From contig OX457026.1 in assembly GCA_949752745.1 (NCBI GenBank), positions 43,431,239 to 43,495,238 of the forward strand: DNA of 64,000 bases, written 5' to 3'. Source of the stretch: Protula sp. h YS-2021. Its lineage: Eukaryota; Annelida; Polychaeta; Sabellida; Serpulidae. Under the pieces are notes generated by a model. The model had not been told where the DNA came from, did no database searches, and worked only from the letters and a program-made list of their open reading frames with translations. Positions 54,716 through 64,000 of this stretch are shown in pieces; position 1 is the stretch's first letter, and each line of letters begins with the position of its first letter. The position numbers and the translations under genes were made by a program.

Positions 54716-55374
54716 GTTCGGACATCATATTATAAATCCTTTTCGCCTTGAATCGCATGAGAACTTGTGTGTTGTGGCCGGCCACGAGGAATTCATCTCA
54801 CATTGCTCTGGAATGGATCATGTGAGATGAATTCAAACAGGTTTTTATTTGAATGCATCTCAGTTGATTTCTTTAAAAGAAGGGAGTGGGGTGGGGTGGG
54901 ATTTCGCAAAGATTGTTAAAATTGATTTCGAGACTGCCTGATGTGTTGAAGCAATATAGCATCATCAAAATCATGATAAAAAACACATATTTGTTAAACT
55001 ATTAACTATGATTGTGCTGAGAAATGCAATATTGTATTACGTCCCATTATATTTTTTAAAATTAATTTTTGTTCAGTTATATGATCAACTCTACTTTGAG
55101 TCACAAAATAGCTAAGTTTAATATTCTTGACCCGAACTACAGGTTTATATTCATGGGTTAGTTTTGACCCATCAAATAACGTCATTTAACAGCCATAGTG
55201 TGGGTCATGTATGGTTGACTTTGGTTATCTCTTCGTACGGGCCACACCCTGTGGACGCCCGTGCCAATATATCGGCGTGCTCGAAGAACGCTGTATCTCG
55301 GACTCTATGTTCAGAAGACGGCATATCCAAAAGACGGCGTGTCCACACAAAGGATGGCATGTCCACAGTGATCG
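54716..55374. other. Stretch without gene; perfect palindrome at 54789-54834
   Basis: GAATTCATCTCACAT (54789) and ATGTGAGATGAATTC (54820) form 15-bp arms around a 16-base loop. The paralogue at 62635 has only the right arm. The remainder is unique and AT-rich up to the minisatellite. Confidence 0.5.
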
Positions 55375-56706
55375 TGTCAGCCCAGAGGTCATCGCGTCAA
55401 GCCAGAGGTCATCGCGTCAACCCAGGTCATCGCGTTCACCAAGAGGTCGTCGTGTCCGCTCAGGTCGTGTCCACTCAGGACGTCGTGTCCACTCAGGACG
55501 TCGTGTCCACTCAGGACGTCGTGTCCAATCAGGACATCGTGTCCACCCAGAGGTCGTCGTGTCCACCCAAAGGTTTCCGTGTCCACCCGAAGGTTTCCGT
55601 GTCCACCCAAAGGTCGTCATGTCCATTCGGAGGTCGTCATGTCCATTCGGAGGTCGTCATGTCCATTCGGAGGTCGTCATGTCCATTCGGAGGTCGCGTT
55701 GTCCACCGAGAGGTCGCGTTGTCCACCGAGAGGTCGAGTTGTCCACCAAGAGGCCGTCGCGTCCACGAGAGGTCTTCATTGCCTCTGAGGTCCTCGTATC
55801 CACCGCGAGGTTGTAGTTTCCACCGTGAGGTCGTGTCCACCGAGAGGTCGACATTGACTCAGAGGTCCTCGAGTCTACCTAGTAGTCGTCTTGTCCACCC
55901 AGAGATAGTCCACCGAGAGGTCGCAGTGTACATCGAGAGGTCGCAGTGTCCATCGAGAGCTCATCATGTCCACCGAGAGCTCGTCATGTCCAATGAGAGG
56001 TCGTCATGTCCACTGAGAGCTCGTCATGGTCACCGATAGGTAGTCCTGTAGACTGAGAGGGCATCGTGTCCACCGAAAGGTTGTCGTGTCCACCGAGATA
56101 TTGTCGTGTCGTATCCACTGAGCTCGTCGTGTCCACTGAGGTCGCCGTGTGGACCCAGAGGTCGCCGTGTCCACCCAGAGGTCGCCGTGTCCACCGAGAG
56201 GTCGCCGTGTCCACCGAGAGGTCGCCGTGTCTACCGAGAGGTCGTCGTGTCCACCGAGAGGTCGCCGTGTCCACCGAGAGGTCGCCGTGTCCACCGAGAG
56301 GTCGCCGTGTCTACCGAGAGGTCGTCGTGTCTACCCAGAGGTCGTTGCGTCTACCCAGAGGTCGTTGCGTCTACCCAGAGGTCGTCGCGTCCACCCAGAG
56401 GTCGTCGTGTCCACCCAGAGGTCGTCGTGTCCACCCAGAGGTCGTCGTGTCCACCCAGAGGTCGTCGTGTCCACCCAGAAGTCGTCGTGTCCACCCAGAG
56501 GTCATCGTGTCCACCCAGAGGTCGTCGTGTCCACCCAGAGGTCGTCGTGTCCACCAAGAGGTCGTTGTGTCCACCCAGAGGTCGTCGTGTCCACCCAGAG
56601 GTCGTTGTGTCCACCCAGAGGTCGTTGTGTCCACTGAGAGATCGCGTTGTCCACCATGAGGTTGTCGTGTCCACCATGAGGTTGTCGTGTCCACCCAGAG
56701 ATCGTT
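55375..56706 (+). repeat. 20-bp minisatellite, GAGGTCGTCGTGTCCACCCA
   Basis: About 65 units in strict 20-bp register with subfamilies in blocks: CACTCAGGACGTCGTGTC, CATTCGGAGGTCGTCATGTC, CACCGAGAGGTCGCCGTGTC, CACCCAGAGGTCGTCGTGTC. No stop occurs in forward frames over long stretches, and all three frames give the same 20-residue cycle (VHPEVVVSTQRSSCPPRGRR). ORFs here are repeat artefacts. Confidence 0.9.
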
Positions 56707-56790
56707 GTGTAAGCATTTATTGATTTCGAGAAAGCTAATGGCATAATACCGATGAAGTTGCGGAAGATGGCGATGCCTGGTTTCTACCGA
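56707..56790 (+). pseudogene. Exon c relic between minisatellite arrays
   Basis: TTTATTGATTTCGAGAAAGC ... GAAGATGGCGATGCCTGGTTT matches exon c (58733), but instead of CCAAAGAGTAAG it runs on as CTACCGAGAGTTCGTGTCC into the next array. The acceptor AG is replaced by TTG. The same arrangement recurs at 63597-63672. Confidence 0.5.
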
Positions 56791-58728
56791 GAGTTCGTGT
56801 CCACCGAGAGTGTGCATTGTCCATAGAGGTCGTCGTGTCCACTGCGAGGTCGTCGTGTCCACTGCGAGGTCGTCGTGTCCACTGCGAGGTCGTCGTGTCC
56901 ACTGCGAGGTCGTCGTGTCCACTGCGAGGTCGTCGTGTCCACTGCGAGGTCGTCGTGTCCACTGCGAGGTCGTCGTGTCTACTGCGAGGTCGTCGTGTGA
57001 GAGATCGTCGCATTGTCCGTCCATCGAGCGGTCGCCGCAGTGTCCATCGAGCGGTCGCCGCAGTGTCCATCGAGCGGTCGCCGCAGTGTCCATCGAGCGG
57101 TCGCCGCAGTGTCCATCGAGCGGTCGCCGCAGTGTCCATCGAGTGGTCGCCGCAGTGTCCATCGAGCGGTCGCCGCAGTGTCCATCGAGTGGTCGCCATG
57201 TCCACTGAGAGCTCGCATGTCCCCTGAGAGCTCGCATGTCCCCTGAGAGCTCGCATGTCCCCTGAGGGCTCGCCGTGTCCACCGAGAGGTCGCCGAGTCT
57301 ACCAAAAGATTGTCGTGCTCGCAGTGTCCATCGGCAGTGTCCATCGAGAGGCCGTCATGTCCACCGCAAGCTCGTCATGTCCACCGCGAGCTCGTCATGT
57401 CCACCGCGAGCTCGTCATGTCCACCGAGAGGTCGTCCTGTCCACCGAGAGGCCCACGTGTCTACCGAAAGATCATCGTAGCCACCGAGAGGTCGCAGTGT
57501 CCATAGAGAGCTCGTCGTGTCCACTGAGAGATCGTCGCAGTGTCCATAGAGAGGTCGCAGTGTCCATAGAGAGGTCGCAGTGTCCATAGAGAGGTCGCAG
57601 TGTCCATCGAGCGGTCGCAGTGTCCATCGAGCGGTCGCAGTGTCCATCGAGCGGTCGCAGTGACCATCGAGAGCTCACCATGTCCATCGAGAGGTCGTCA
57701 TGTCCATCGAGAGGTCGTCATGTCCATCGAGAGGTCGTCATGTCCACCGAGAGCTGGCATGTCCACCGAGAGCTGCCGTGTCCACCTAGAGGTCGTTGTG
57801 TCCAGCGACAGGTCACCATGTCCACCGAGAGGTCACCATGCCCACCAAGAGGTCGTCGTATCTACCCAGAGATCGTCGTGTCCACCGAGAGATGATCGTT
57901 CCCGCCAAGAGGTCGCAGTGTCCATAGAGAGGTCGCAGTGTCCATCGAGCGGTCGCAGTGTCCATCGAGCGGTCGCAGTGTCCATCGAGCGGTCGCAGTG
58001 TCCATCGAGCGGTCGCAGTGTCCATCGAGCGGTCGCAGTGTCCATCGAGCGGTCGCCATGTCCTTTGAGAGCTCACCATGTCCATCGAGAGCTGGCATGT
58101 CCACCGAGAGCTGCCGTGTCCACCTAGAGGTCGTTGTGTCCAGCGAAAGGTCACCATGTCCACCAAGAGGTCGTCGTGTCCAAAAAGAGGTCGTCGTGTC
58201 CACCGAGAGGTCGTCGTGTCTACCGAGAGATGATCGTGTCCATAGAGAGGTCGTCGTGTCTACCGAGAGATGATCGTGTCCATAGAGAGGTCGCAGTGTC
58301 CATAGAGAGGTCGCAGTGTCCATAGAGAGGTCGCAGTGTCCATAGAGAGGTCGCAGTGTCCATAGAGAGGTCGCAGTGTCCATAGAGAGGTCGCAGTGTC
58401 CATCGAGTGGTCCTGTCCACTGAGAGCTCGTCCTGTCTACTGAGAGCTCGTCCTGTCTACTGAGAGCTCGCCATGTCCATCGAGAGGTCGTCGTGTCCAC
58501 CGAGAGGTCGTCGTGTCTACCGAGAGGTCGTCGTGTCTACCGAGAGGTCGTCGTGTCTACCGAGAGGTCGTCGTGTCTACCGAGAGGTCGTCGTACCCAG
58601 CGAGAGGCCGTCGTGTCTGGCGACAGGTTGTCCTGCCCACCGAGAGGTCGCTATATCCACCGAGAGGTCGCTATGTCCACCGAGAGGTCGCTATGTCCAC
58701 CGAGAGATCGTCGTGCCCACACCTTATT
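56791..58728 (+). repeat. 20-bp minisatellite, second array with 23-bp subarray
   Basis: About 95 units. Blocks are CACTGCGAGGTCGTCGTGTC (56820-56995), a 23-bp variant CATCGAGCGGTCGCCGCAGTGTC (57012-57190), CATCGAGCGGTCGCAGTGTC, CATAGAGAGGTCGCAGTGTC and CTACCGAGAGGTCGTCGTGT. A larger higher-order copy links about 57660-57900 and 58050-58240 (GAGCTCACCATGTCCATCGA). It ends just before the acceptor of exon c at 58733. Confidence 0.9.
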
Positions 58729-58732
58729 ATAG

Positions 58733-58804
58733 ATTTAGAGACGACTGATGTCATAAATAATACCGATGAAGATGCAGAAGATGGCGATGCTTGGTTTCCA
58801 AAGA
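58733..58804 (+). CDS. Cassette exon c, open version, acidic
   Basis: The acceptor is CTTATTATAG and the donor AAAGA|GTAAAT. With two leading and one trailing base 23 codons are open: LETTDVINNTDEDAEDGDAW, FPK. It is the best preserved exon c. Its end does not fit the next exon d in phase. Confidence 0.4.
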
Positions 58805-59040
58805 GTAAATTTTTGTTTTATGTTTCAGTAATAGATTTAACAATTTGGACAACAAAAAATTTCCAGTTGTGGAACAGCTAGAAACTGAAAATATTTTACA
58901 AAGTCTCTAAATAGACTTTTTCTTTGATTCGAGAGGAACAAATCTTCTCAATATATCTTGGCTTCAAATAATCAAGTTGCATTTCTTCAAATTTAACACA
59001 GGTAGAAATATGTATAAATGTTTCTGCTAACATTCTACAG

Positions 59041-59108
59041 AAAGCGAGCATCACTGAAGAAGCAGGCATCGAAGCGGGCATTCTAGACATACGGACAAGC
59101 GACCACAC
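59041..59108 (+). CDS. Cassette exon d, second open version
   Basis: Acceptor CATTCTACAG (or AACACAG, exon from 59002). The donor is CACAC|GTAAGC. Reads KASITEEAGIEAGILDIRTS, DHT. Confidence 0.4.
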
Positions 59109-59365
59109 GTAAGCTTTTAAAATTCATTAAGTATTCAGTTATCCATGTTGAAATACACCAGTCTTTCTTTCGTGGCGTAACGGCTTAAACCATGTCTAAT
59201 TTCTGCTGCAAAATGTCTCTTGTGCTTTCCATGGAAAATACTTTGAGTTGGGTGATAGAATAAATAGATTTATTTTAATATATGTATGATTATAAAAGTT
59301 AGAGCACGTGAAACATAGGCCAACTTTAAAGCTCCAACAAGGCATAAATTTTATTTCCTGAACAG

Positions 59366-59419
59366 ACTTCAAGACTGGCGTCTGAACATTGACGAGGATG
59401 AAACCTGGCCTTCCAAAAA
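59366..59419 (+). CDS. Cassette exon j, second open version, GC donor
   Basis: The acceptor is CCTGAACAG. Reads LQDWRLNIDEDETWPSK. The donor is AAAAA|GCAAGT, a GC-type site where the 51543 copy has GT. Confidence 0.35.
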
Positions 59420-59842
59420 GCAAGTTTTTTCTTTAAGTAACAAAATGTGGCTAATTTTAAGAAAGTTTGCTATTAAATTGGGTTAGTGAGCAAGAGGAAT
59501 AGGCAATTAAATAATTTCTGCATTTTTTGTTTAATAAGGATTCCATAGCAATAGATAAGCACAAGTGATAGCGTAAAGTAATCGGCTCGAAACGGCCCGA
59601 GACTCTAAATTGGGTTTTTAGAAAGATCTGAATTTGTTTCTTAGATTCAACCGAGCGACGCCTATCTCAGAGGAAGCTCCCCCCCCCCCCTCCTGTACGA
59701 AAAATAGATCCATGTTATTACCCATACTATGGCTGATATTTTCCTCGGTGTTATGACCGAAAAGATGTCGTTAAGCCCGTAATAACTTACCCAAATTAAC
59801 ACCAGAATTGCAGATCAAGGCCCTAAACATGGGAGATTATAA

Positions 59843-62435
59843 CATTGGGTATAGGAAAAAAATACCACTGAACTAAATACGTCGGACAAATTAAATACAA
59901 CTGGACATAATACTACAGGGGAAATGAAAACTAGGAGATACCCCCACTTTTTAGTTTTAACTTACTTTTGTTTTATTTTTTCTGTAAAAACAAAAAACGA
60001 ACACACCTGAGCCAATACGACTGCAGCAGTAAGTAAAGCACAAATAAGATGGTAAGAAAACGGGGATTCAAATGAGAACTCAAGCACTCGAGCGGCATTT
60101 TAGTGTTATGGAGACGGTTTAGTGATTATAAATAAAGCCGGAGCAGATTTGAGCAGGATAAAGCGCAAACAGTACTCCGTTGTATTGTTTGTAAGGGATT
60201 CGTGTGACGCTTGACCTCGTACGTATAAATAGGGCGCTAAAACGAGACTGGATCACCATGAGTAATCAAAAGAAGAATCACTTGATGTGAAGGCGCAGGA
60301 ACAACTGACGTCAATGTGACCGAGGTGAGGGCCGTCAAAGAACACTGTCGCGCATCGGACAAAAACGCAATTGCCTTCGCCAAATTCCGCTGAAAGATGT
60401 CTTTGAAGGCCAAAAACTTAATAGCGCGACCATCGGAGATTCTACCAGAATCGAACCAGATTGCCAGTAATCCCGCCCGAACCCAGATTTGTGACCTCGA
60501 CAATTGCCGGAGAAGCATTCGGATATGCAGAACCTCACCAGAAGGACCCTCAATCACTGGCTGAGTTCTTAATTGGCGATGACTTGGACGTCGGCGGGTG
60601 GAACCAGAGCGCTAACTGCTTTACGACTCAGACGCTGATTCACGCATTGTGATTTATATGATTTATGATCGACGACTTCCCGCGAAAGCTATGTCGCTCG
60701 AACACGTGCTTTATGAACAGCTGCTTTCCTGTTCCCCTGTCCCCTGTAAGCTGGGGGTATTTCAGAATATACCCACTACATCCGTGTTCTGTTCATGTCT
60801 CAAAAACACGAATTTCTTTCTTTCTACCTCTTCTTTCACTATTTCTACATTATTTTTCCCACTTGTTTCTTTAGCACGCCTGTACTAATGTAGCCAGCCT
60901 AGTTGCTGAGCATGGCGATCAACACCAGTTAAAGCAAACAAATCTGTCACTTCGGACATTTTTCTACAGCTCTACGTCATAACAGCACCACTCGGTGACA
61001 CCACTGTTTCATACGTCTACGCATTTCTGCCCGGAAAATCTCAGCAGGTGTACGAAGAGAAGCTTTTGCAGACAGGAGCAAAATGAGGAGAAATGCAGAT
61101 TCAATCCATCACCGATTTGAAAATTCTAGCCATGCGCGTTGTGACGCCAGTTCTTGGTGACCACGTTGTGATACAGGGGTACTTTTTCTACTGAACCGAA
61201 AGCGCCTGGAAGAAAGTCAAGAACAAGAATTGGTCCTTTTACATCGTGCATCAGATGACTTCAAACTCGTCTATGGAATGCGTGATTGTTTAGTGTTTTT
61301 GCCAGCAGATGAGGTCGCCGACCACATGATCCTACAATAAAACGCGTCCAATGAGCTTCAAAAACTCATCGCCATTTTGACATCATCTACGTGACCGGTT
61401 CATTTCGACACATCCAGCCTCCTGCCGGCAATGACGCAGAAGAGCCGCCGTCTCGGAGATTTTGATACATTGACCCGCTGGAATTGTGGACTGCATGAGC
61501 GCACGCTGAATGGGAGGATCGCACAAAAGCTCGTGCGACAGCTGCAATCGGTCTTTCGCAATTCGTAGGTCATAAGCACCCGTCCTCTTTTACGGCAATC
61601 ATTGCCCCAAGCAAAGAGGTTTGCTTGTTTTTTTGGTGCTTAGCGTCCCATTCACCAATTATGATTGATATATTGGGACGCAATTGCTAAAGGGACAAGT
61701 GGCAGAAAAAGGAAGAATGAAGAAATAGTAAAAGAGGAACTAGAAAGAAATTCCAATTAGTCGCCTCTTACGCCATGCTCGGAACAGAAAGCAGTGGGCG
61801 TATTCTCAAGATTCCCCAAAACCACAGGGGGAAGCAATGATGTGGCAGTAGTGTTGACTTTTTACAGAACGCAAATAGCCAGAGCAAAAAAAACAGATGT
61901 CGGCCGGTGTACTTTGAGCTGCAGAAACGCCTGCAAAACCTCTGTACGGACCATCGCCTTGGACAGAAAACGCTCCAAGATTTTCTTCGATATTGGTCAC
62001 ACTCTGCACTTTGGACAGTAAAATGTTGCTGCATTTGTGGTTTGGACATGTGCTGATAAATTATCGTTGAACTATATGCTTGTGGTGTTTTTGTTATGGT
62101 TTTCCGTTTGTGCAGATTGGATTGCAGTATTTTCAATCCTTGGACTGTTTTTGGAGGCGATATTTTAGTGAATTGTGAAGTGATAGTAAGTTCAAGCGTT
62201 ATACAACACGTTAACACATATTGTGGACTTAGTAATTATAAATTTTGTTGAATTATAGATATTGTTGAATGGTTTAATTTCATTCAGACTTCATTGAGTG
62301 TGACCAGTTCTGTTGATCAGAAAAAGCAATAAGAGTGCGCGGTGGTATTTTGTCCTATTTTTCATTTCTTTGGTGGTATTTAGTTCGGTGGTGTTACGTT
62401 CGGTGGTGTATCCCCGATGGTATTGGGTTGGGTGA
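59843..62435 (+). mobile_element. Mutator-like (MULE) element, copy 2
   Basis: Paralogue of 51970-54715. The left end has ATACCACTGAACTAAATAC and the right end GGTGGTATTTAGTTCGGTGG with TTTTGTCC. It lacks the internal 234-bp duplication of copy 1. Confidence 0.55.
60258..61620 (+). pseudogene. MULE transposase pseudogene, copy 2
   Basis: Fragments in order: LDNCRRSIRICRT near 60495, EPHQKDPQSLAEFLIGDD at about 60529, RSNTCFMNSCF near 60695 (catalytic D replaced by N), TTVSYVYAFLPGKSQQVYEE near 61001, ITDLKILAMRVVTPVLGDHV near 61108 (D kept), and QFVGHKHPSSFTAIIAPSKE at 61559-61618. At least four frameshifts or stops separate them. The reading follows the known MULE transposase layout, and no activity is possible. 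Confidence 0.6.
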
Positions 62436-62514
62436 TATGTTCAGACATCATATTGTGATCCATGTTTCAGCTATCATTGGTGCCTCGAATCGCAAACTGA
62501 CTCATCCAATTGGC

Positions 62515-62600
62515 AACGAGGACTTTTGTGTCGTGGGCGGCCACGAGGACTTGTGTGTCGTAGGCGGCCATGAGGACTTGTGTGTCGTGGCCGTAAATAG
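62515..62600 (+). repeat. Three 27-bp units, GGCCACGAGGACTTGTGTGTCGTGG
   Basis: Reads GGHEDLCVVGGHEDLCVV in one frame. The paralogue at 54770 has a single unit, so this is a local expansion. The GAGGAC core is that of the exon g repeats. Confidence 0.6.
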
Positions 62601-63224
62601 TACTCATAAAGAAAGGAAATCCTTTTGCTCCAATTGCACTGGAATGGATCATGTGAGATGAATTCAAACAGGTTTTTATTTGAATCCATCTCAGTTGATT
62701 TCTTTTAAAGAAGGGGGTGGGGTAGGGTGGGGAGTTAGCAAAGATTGTTAAAATTACTTTGGAGACTGCCCGACATTTTGAGGCAACATAGCGACATCAA
62801 AATTATGATAAAAACACATATTTATTAGACTATTAACTTTGATTGTGCTGAGCAATGCAATATTCACCATCACATTGTACTACATCGCATCATATTTTTT
62901 AAAATTATTTTTGTCAAGTTATACGATCAACTCTACTTTATGAGTCACAAAAAGCTAAATTCAATATTCTTGATCCGAATTATAGGTTTATATTCATGGG
63001 TTAGTTTTGAGCCATAAAATAACGTCATTTAACTGCCATAGTGTGCATCATTTATGGGTGATTTTGGTTATCTCTTCATGCGGGCCAGGCCCTGGGGACG
63101 CCCGTGCTAATATATCGGCGTGCTCGAAGAACGCTGTGTCTCGGACGCTGTGTTCAGAGGACATATATCCAAAAGACGGCGTGTCCACACAAAAGATGAC
63201 ATGTCCACAGTCATCGAGTCAACC

Positions 63225-63592
63225 CAGAGATCATCACGTCAAGCCAGAGGTCATCGCGTCAACCCAGGTCATCGCGTTCACCAAGAGGTCATCGCGTCAA
63301 CCCAGGTCATTTTCACCAAGAGGTCATCGAGTCCACAGAGGTCGTCATGTCCACTTAGAGGTCGTCATGTCCACTTAGAGGTCGTCATGTCCACTTAGAG
63401 GTCGTCATGTCCACTTAGAGGTCGTCATGTCCACTTAGAGGTCGTCATGTCCACTTAGAGGTCGTCATGTCCACTTAGAGATCGTCGTGTCCGCCGTGAG
63501 GTCGTCGTGTCCGCCGTGAGGTCGTCGTGTTCACCGTGAGGTTGGCGTGTCCACCATGAGGTTGTCGTGTCCACCCAGAGATCGTTGTGTAA
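63225..63592 (+). repeat. 20-bp minisatellite, GAGGTCGTCATGTCCACTTA
   Basis: Paralogue of the array start at 55375, but homogenised for another subfamily (CACTTAGAGGTCGTCATGTC, about seven identical units), followed by GCCGTGAGGTCGTCGTGTCC units. Confidence 0.85.
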
Positions 63593-63596
63593 GCAT

Positions 63597-63672
63597 TTAT
63601 TGATTTCGAGAAAGCTGATGTCATAATACCGATGAAGATGCAGAAGATGGCGATGCCTGGTTTCTACCGAGA
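63597..63672 (+). pseudogene. Exon c relic, second copy
   Basis: TTTATTGATTTCGAGAAAGC ... GATGCCTGGTTTCTACCGAGAG, paralogue of 56707-56790. GATGAAGATGCAGAAGATGG is closer to the open exon c than the first relic is. Confidence 0.45.
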
Positions 63673-63920
63673 GTTCATGTCCACCGAGAGGTGGCAGTGT
63701 CCATCGAGAGGTAGTAGTGTTCATCGAGAGGTAGTAGTGTTCATCGAGAGGTAGTAGTGTTCATCGAGAGGTGGTAGTGTTCATCGAGAGGTAGTAGTGT
63801 TCATCGAGAGGTGGTAGTGTTCATCGAGAGGTAGTATTGATCATCGAGAGGTAGTATTGATCATCGAGAGGTAGTATTGTCCATCGAGAGGTGGTAGTGT
63901 TCATCGAGAGCTCGTCATGT
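63673..63920 (+). repeat. 20-bp minisatellite, CATCGAGAGGTAGTAGTGTT
   Basis: Twelve or so units of a subfamily unique to this place (GGTAGTAGTGTT replaces GGTCGCAGTGTC). Confidence 0.85.
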
Positions 63921-64000
63921 CAGAAATCAGAATAAGCAATAAGAGCGTACGGTTTCATTTTGTCCTGTTTTTCATTCGTGTGGTATTACGTTCGGCGCTG
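63921..64000 (+). mobile_element. Start of a further MULE right-end-like sequence, cut by the window
   Basis: GAATAAGCAATAAGAGCGTA, then TTTTGTCCTGTTTTTCATTC and GTGGTATTACGTTCGG, parallels 62313-62400, so another copy of the MULE right end follows the minisatellite. Confidence 0.45.

Noticed and set aside
56150..56700. CRISPR-like regular array
   Set aside because: The repeats are direct head-to-tail units without unique spacers, in a eukaryotic context.
55164..58500. ORFs of 100-300 codons on both strands rich in R, P, S, V or W, T, D, G
   Set aside because: They are read-through of the 20-bp minisatellite in every frame.
62335..62661. 108-codon ORF with VVGGHEDLCVV repeats as a gene
   Set aside because: It starts inside the MULE right end and runs into the 27-bp repeat; no splice sites or start context.

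Overview
The window reads as animal (eukaryotic) nuclear DNA. It has no bacterial-style gene packing, many GT...AG-bounded exon-sized segments of 65-120 bases separated by AT-rich introns, and dense dispersed and tandem repeats. The repeat style suggests a lophotrochozoan, most likely a bivalve mollusc: GTCCGTCCGTCTGTC starts, CTAG-ended elements with ~180-bp central repeats, and AT-rich GATATC elements. That placement is from memory of repeat types and is not proven. No RNA gene, CRISPR array or intact long gene was recognised.

The backbone is a plus-strand array of small cassette exons, many carrying their own tandem repeat. Left part (2.5-18.1 kb): exons with a 15-bp GAGGACAGCCAAGCG-type repeat (EDSQA / EDSPA peptides) alternate with ~65-75-base exons, several ending in a related HRVIWTSQST-like peptide. 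The part also holds a 1.9-kb 22-bp minisatellite and a duplicated ~0.9-kb segment. Centre (22.1-31.9 kb): a macrosatellite of eight ~1.0-1.4-kb units in a 2.425-kb higher-order pattern, each unit with its own acceptor, exon and GTGAGA donor. Right part (36.6-51.5 kb): a ten-exon cassette series, here named a to j, is repeated in several partial blocks, with exon fusions, deletions and insertions. One exon (g) carries a 30-bp repeat encoding VKPGHEDSSQ. Far right (50.8-64 kb): a ~7.8-kb segmental duplication holds two copies of a dead MULE transposase gene plus 20-bp minisatellites that abut one of the cassette exons.

The array is invaded by mobile elements. There are at least six Helitron/Helentron-like elements ending in CTAG, AT-rich TIR elements, a G-rich inverted-repeat element with a FLYWCH-type fragment, and a fold-back element with an acidic ORF remnant. 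Paralogous blocks supply empty sites for two insertions.

Exon phases fit between several neighbours (a to b, e to f, g to h, EDSQ to EDSP), but other joins meet stops. The locus is therefore either a fast-changing repeat-protein gene with optional exons and decayed copies, or a spliced non-coding/pseudogene array. Sequence alone cannot decide. Introns not listed separately hold nothing I recognise beyond what is noted.
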